From the NCBI GenBank assembly GCA_002317575.1, contig DCIH01000070.1, positions 21,533-26,754 of the forward strand: a stretch of DNA of 5,222 nucleotides, in the 5' to 3' direction. Within the stretch, counting starts at the first letter, position 1; each line of letters begins with the position of its first letter. A program made the translations under genes and the position numbers. The stretch comes from Verrucomicrobia bacterium UBA1731. GTDB lineage: Bacteria; Verrucomicrobiota; Kiritimatiellia; RFP12; UBA1067. This document shows, in pieces, positions 5,005 through 5,222 of the stretch. Below the pieces are notes generated by a model that saw nothing but the letters and a program-made list of their open reading frames with translations, was not told the DNA's origin and ran no database searches.

Positions 5005-5222
5005 CTGGCGTCTTCCGCGAATCGGTCCGGAACGGAGATGCGCCCAGACGCGCCCGACGCGGCCCCACAAGGGGGTCACGCCGCGCGGGCGCTTGCGCGT
5101 CGCTTCGCGATCGCCTTCGGCGACCTGCCCTACGCTTCGCTTCGGCGCATCCCGCCGGCGTGACCATGGTCGTAACAGTAGCGAGCCTTTCCCGAACTTG
5201 GTGGCGTCGACGGAGCGACGCC
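5005..5222. other. Apparently non-coding stretch with two inverted repeats
   Basis: I see no supported gene here. Two dyads are visible. GCGCCCG-A-CGCGG (5050-5062) pairs with CCGCGCGGGCGC (5081-5092) as 12 bp with one bulged A, and a CCCC/GGGG pair lies inside the loop. GGCGTCG (5203-5209) pairs with CGACGCC (5216-5222) as a 7-bp stem with a 6-base loop, ending at the window edge and possibly continuing. The intervening GC-rich sequence has repeated CTTCG elements (5102-5150). This may be an intergenic REP-like element. Confidence 0.45.

Noticed and set aside
4903..5079. Longer start for the Cys/His-repeat protein at 5079
   Set aside because: The extension covers the palindrome, the extended -10 box and the GAAGGA site, and its translation is not like the repeat protein.
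4641..5163. Plus-strand frames across the Cys/His-repeat gene
   Set aside because: They read the complement of the 87-bp repeats and run on into a stretch with dyads; no ribosome binding site or domain is visible.
5166..5222. Short plus-strand frame starting MVVTVASLS and open to the edge
   Set aside because: Only 19 codons are visible, there is no ribosome binding site, and it ends within an inverted repeat.

Overview
The window is GC-rich. All seven genes I can support lie on the minus strand, so the biology reads from right to left. A Tat-type lipoprotein leader, the exported xylose-isomerase-like TIM barrel and the secreted laminin-G/jelly-roll-like protein suggest a carbohydrate-degrading bacterium. 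My guess is the Planctomycetes-Verrucomicrobia-Chlamydiae group (for example Kiritimatiellota-like), but this rests on gene style only: there is no rRNA or marker gene here.

Right part (about 4198-5004): a compact three-gene operon. Its promoter has an extended -10 box at 4975-4980, abutted by a perfect 10-bp inverted repeat (4981-5004). The first gene encodes an 85-residue protein made of three exact 29-residue Cys/His (zinc-knuckle-like) repeats. It is followed after 2 bases by a 63-residue basic protein of unknown function, and after 1 more base by an 83-residue DUF493/YbeD-like protein. The outermost 218 bases (5005-5222) hold no convincing gene but contain two inverted repeats.

Between the operons (4018-4197) lie the promoter of the second operon (TTGACC-17-TAGAAT) and three GGG(T/C)CTGTCCCCA repeats, two of them inside a 23-bp tandem duplication.

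Middle part (1498-4017): a sugar-metabolism operon of three closely spaced genes (27 and 18 bp apart). They encode an exported sugar-phosphate isomerase/epimerase-like TIM barrel, a UPF0309-type SIS-domain protein and a PfkB/ribokinase-family kinase. A GC hairpin at 1439-1458 probably ends this transcript.

Left part (1-1374): a separately promoted gene for a large secreted protein with jelly-roll-like regions, cut by the window edge after 458 codons. Its promoter, leader and first ~19 codons resemble those of the TIM-barrel gene 2.6 kb upstream, suggesting a shared or copied expression/export cassette. A plausible joint model is that the secreted proteins act on an extracellular or periplasmic glycan and the cytoplasmic SIS protein and kinase process the released sugar. 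The actual substrate cannot be read from the sequence.
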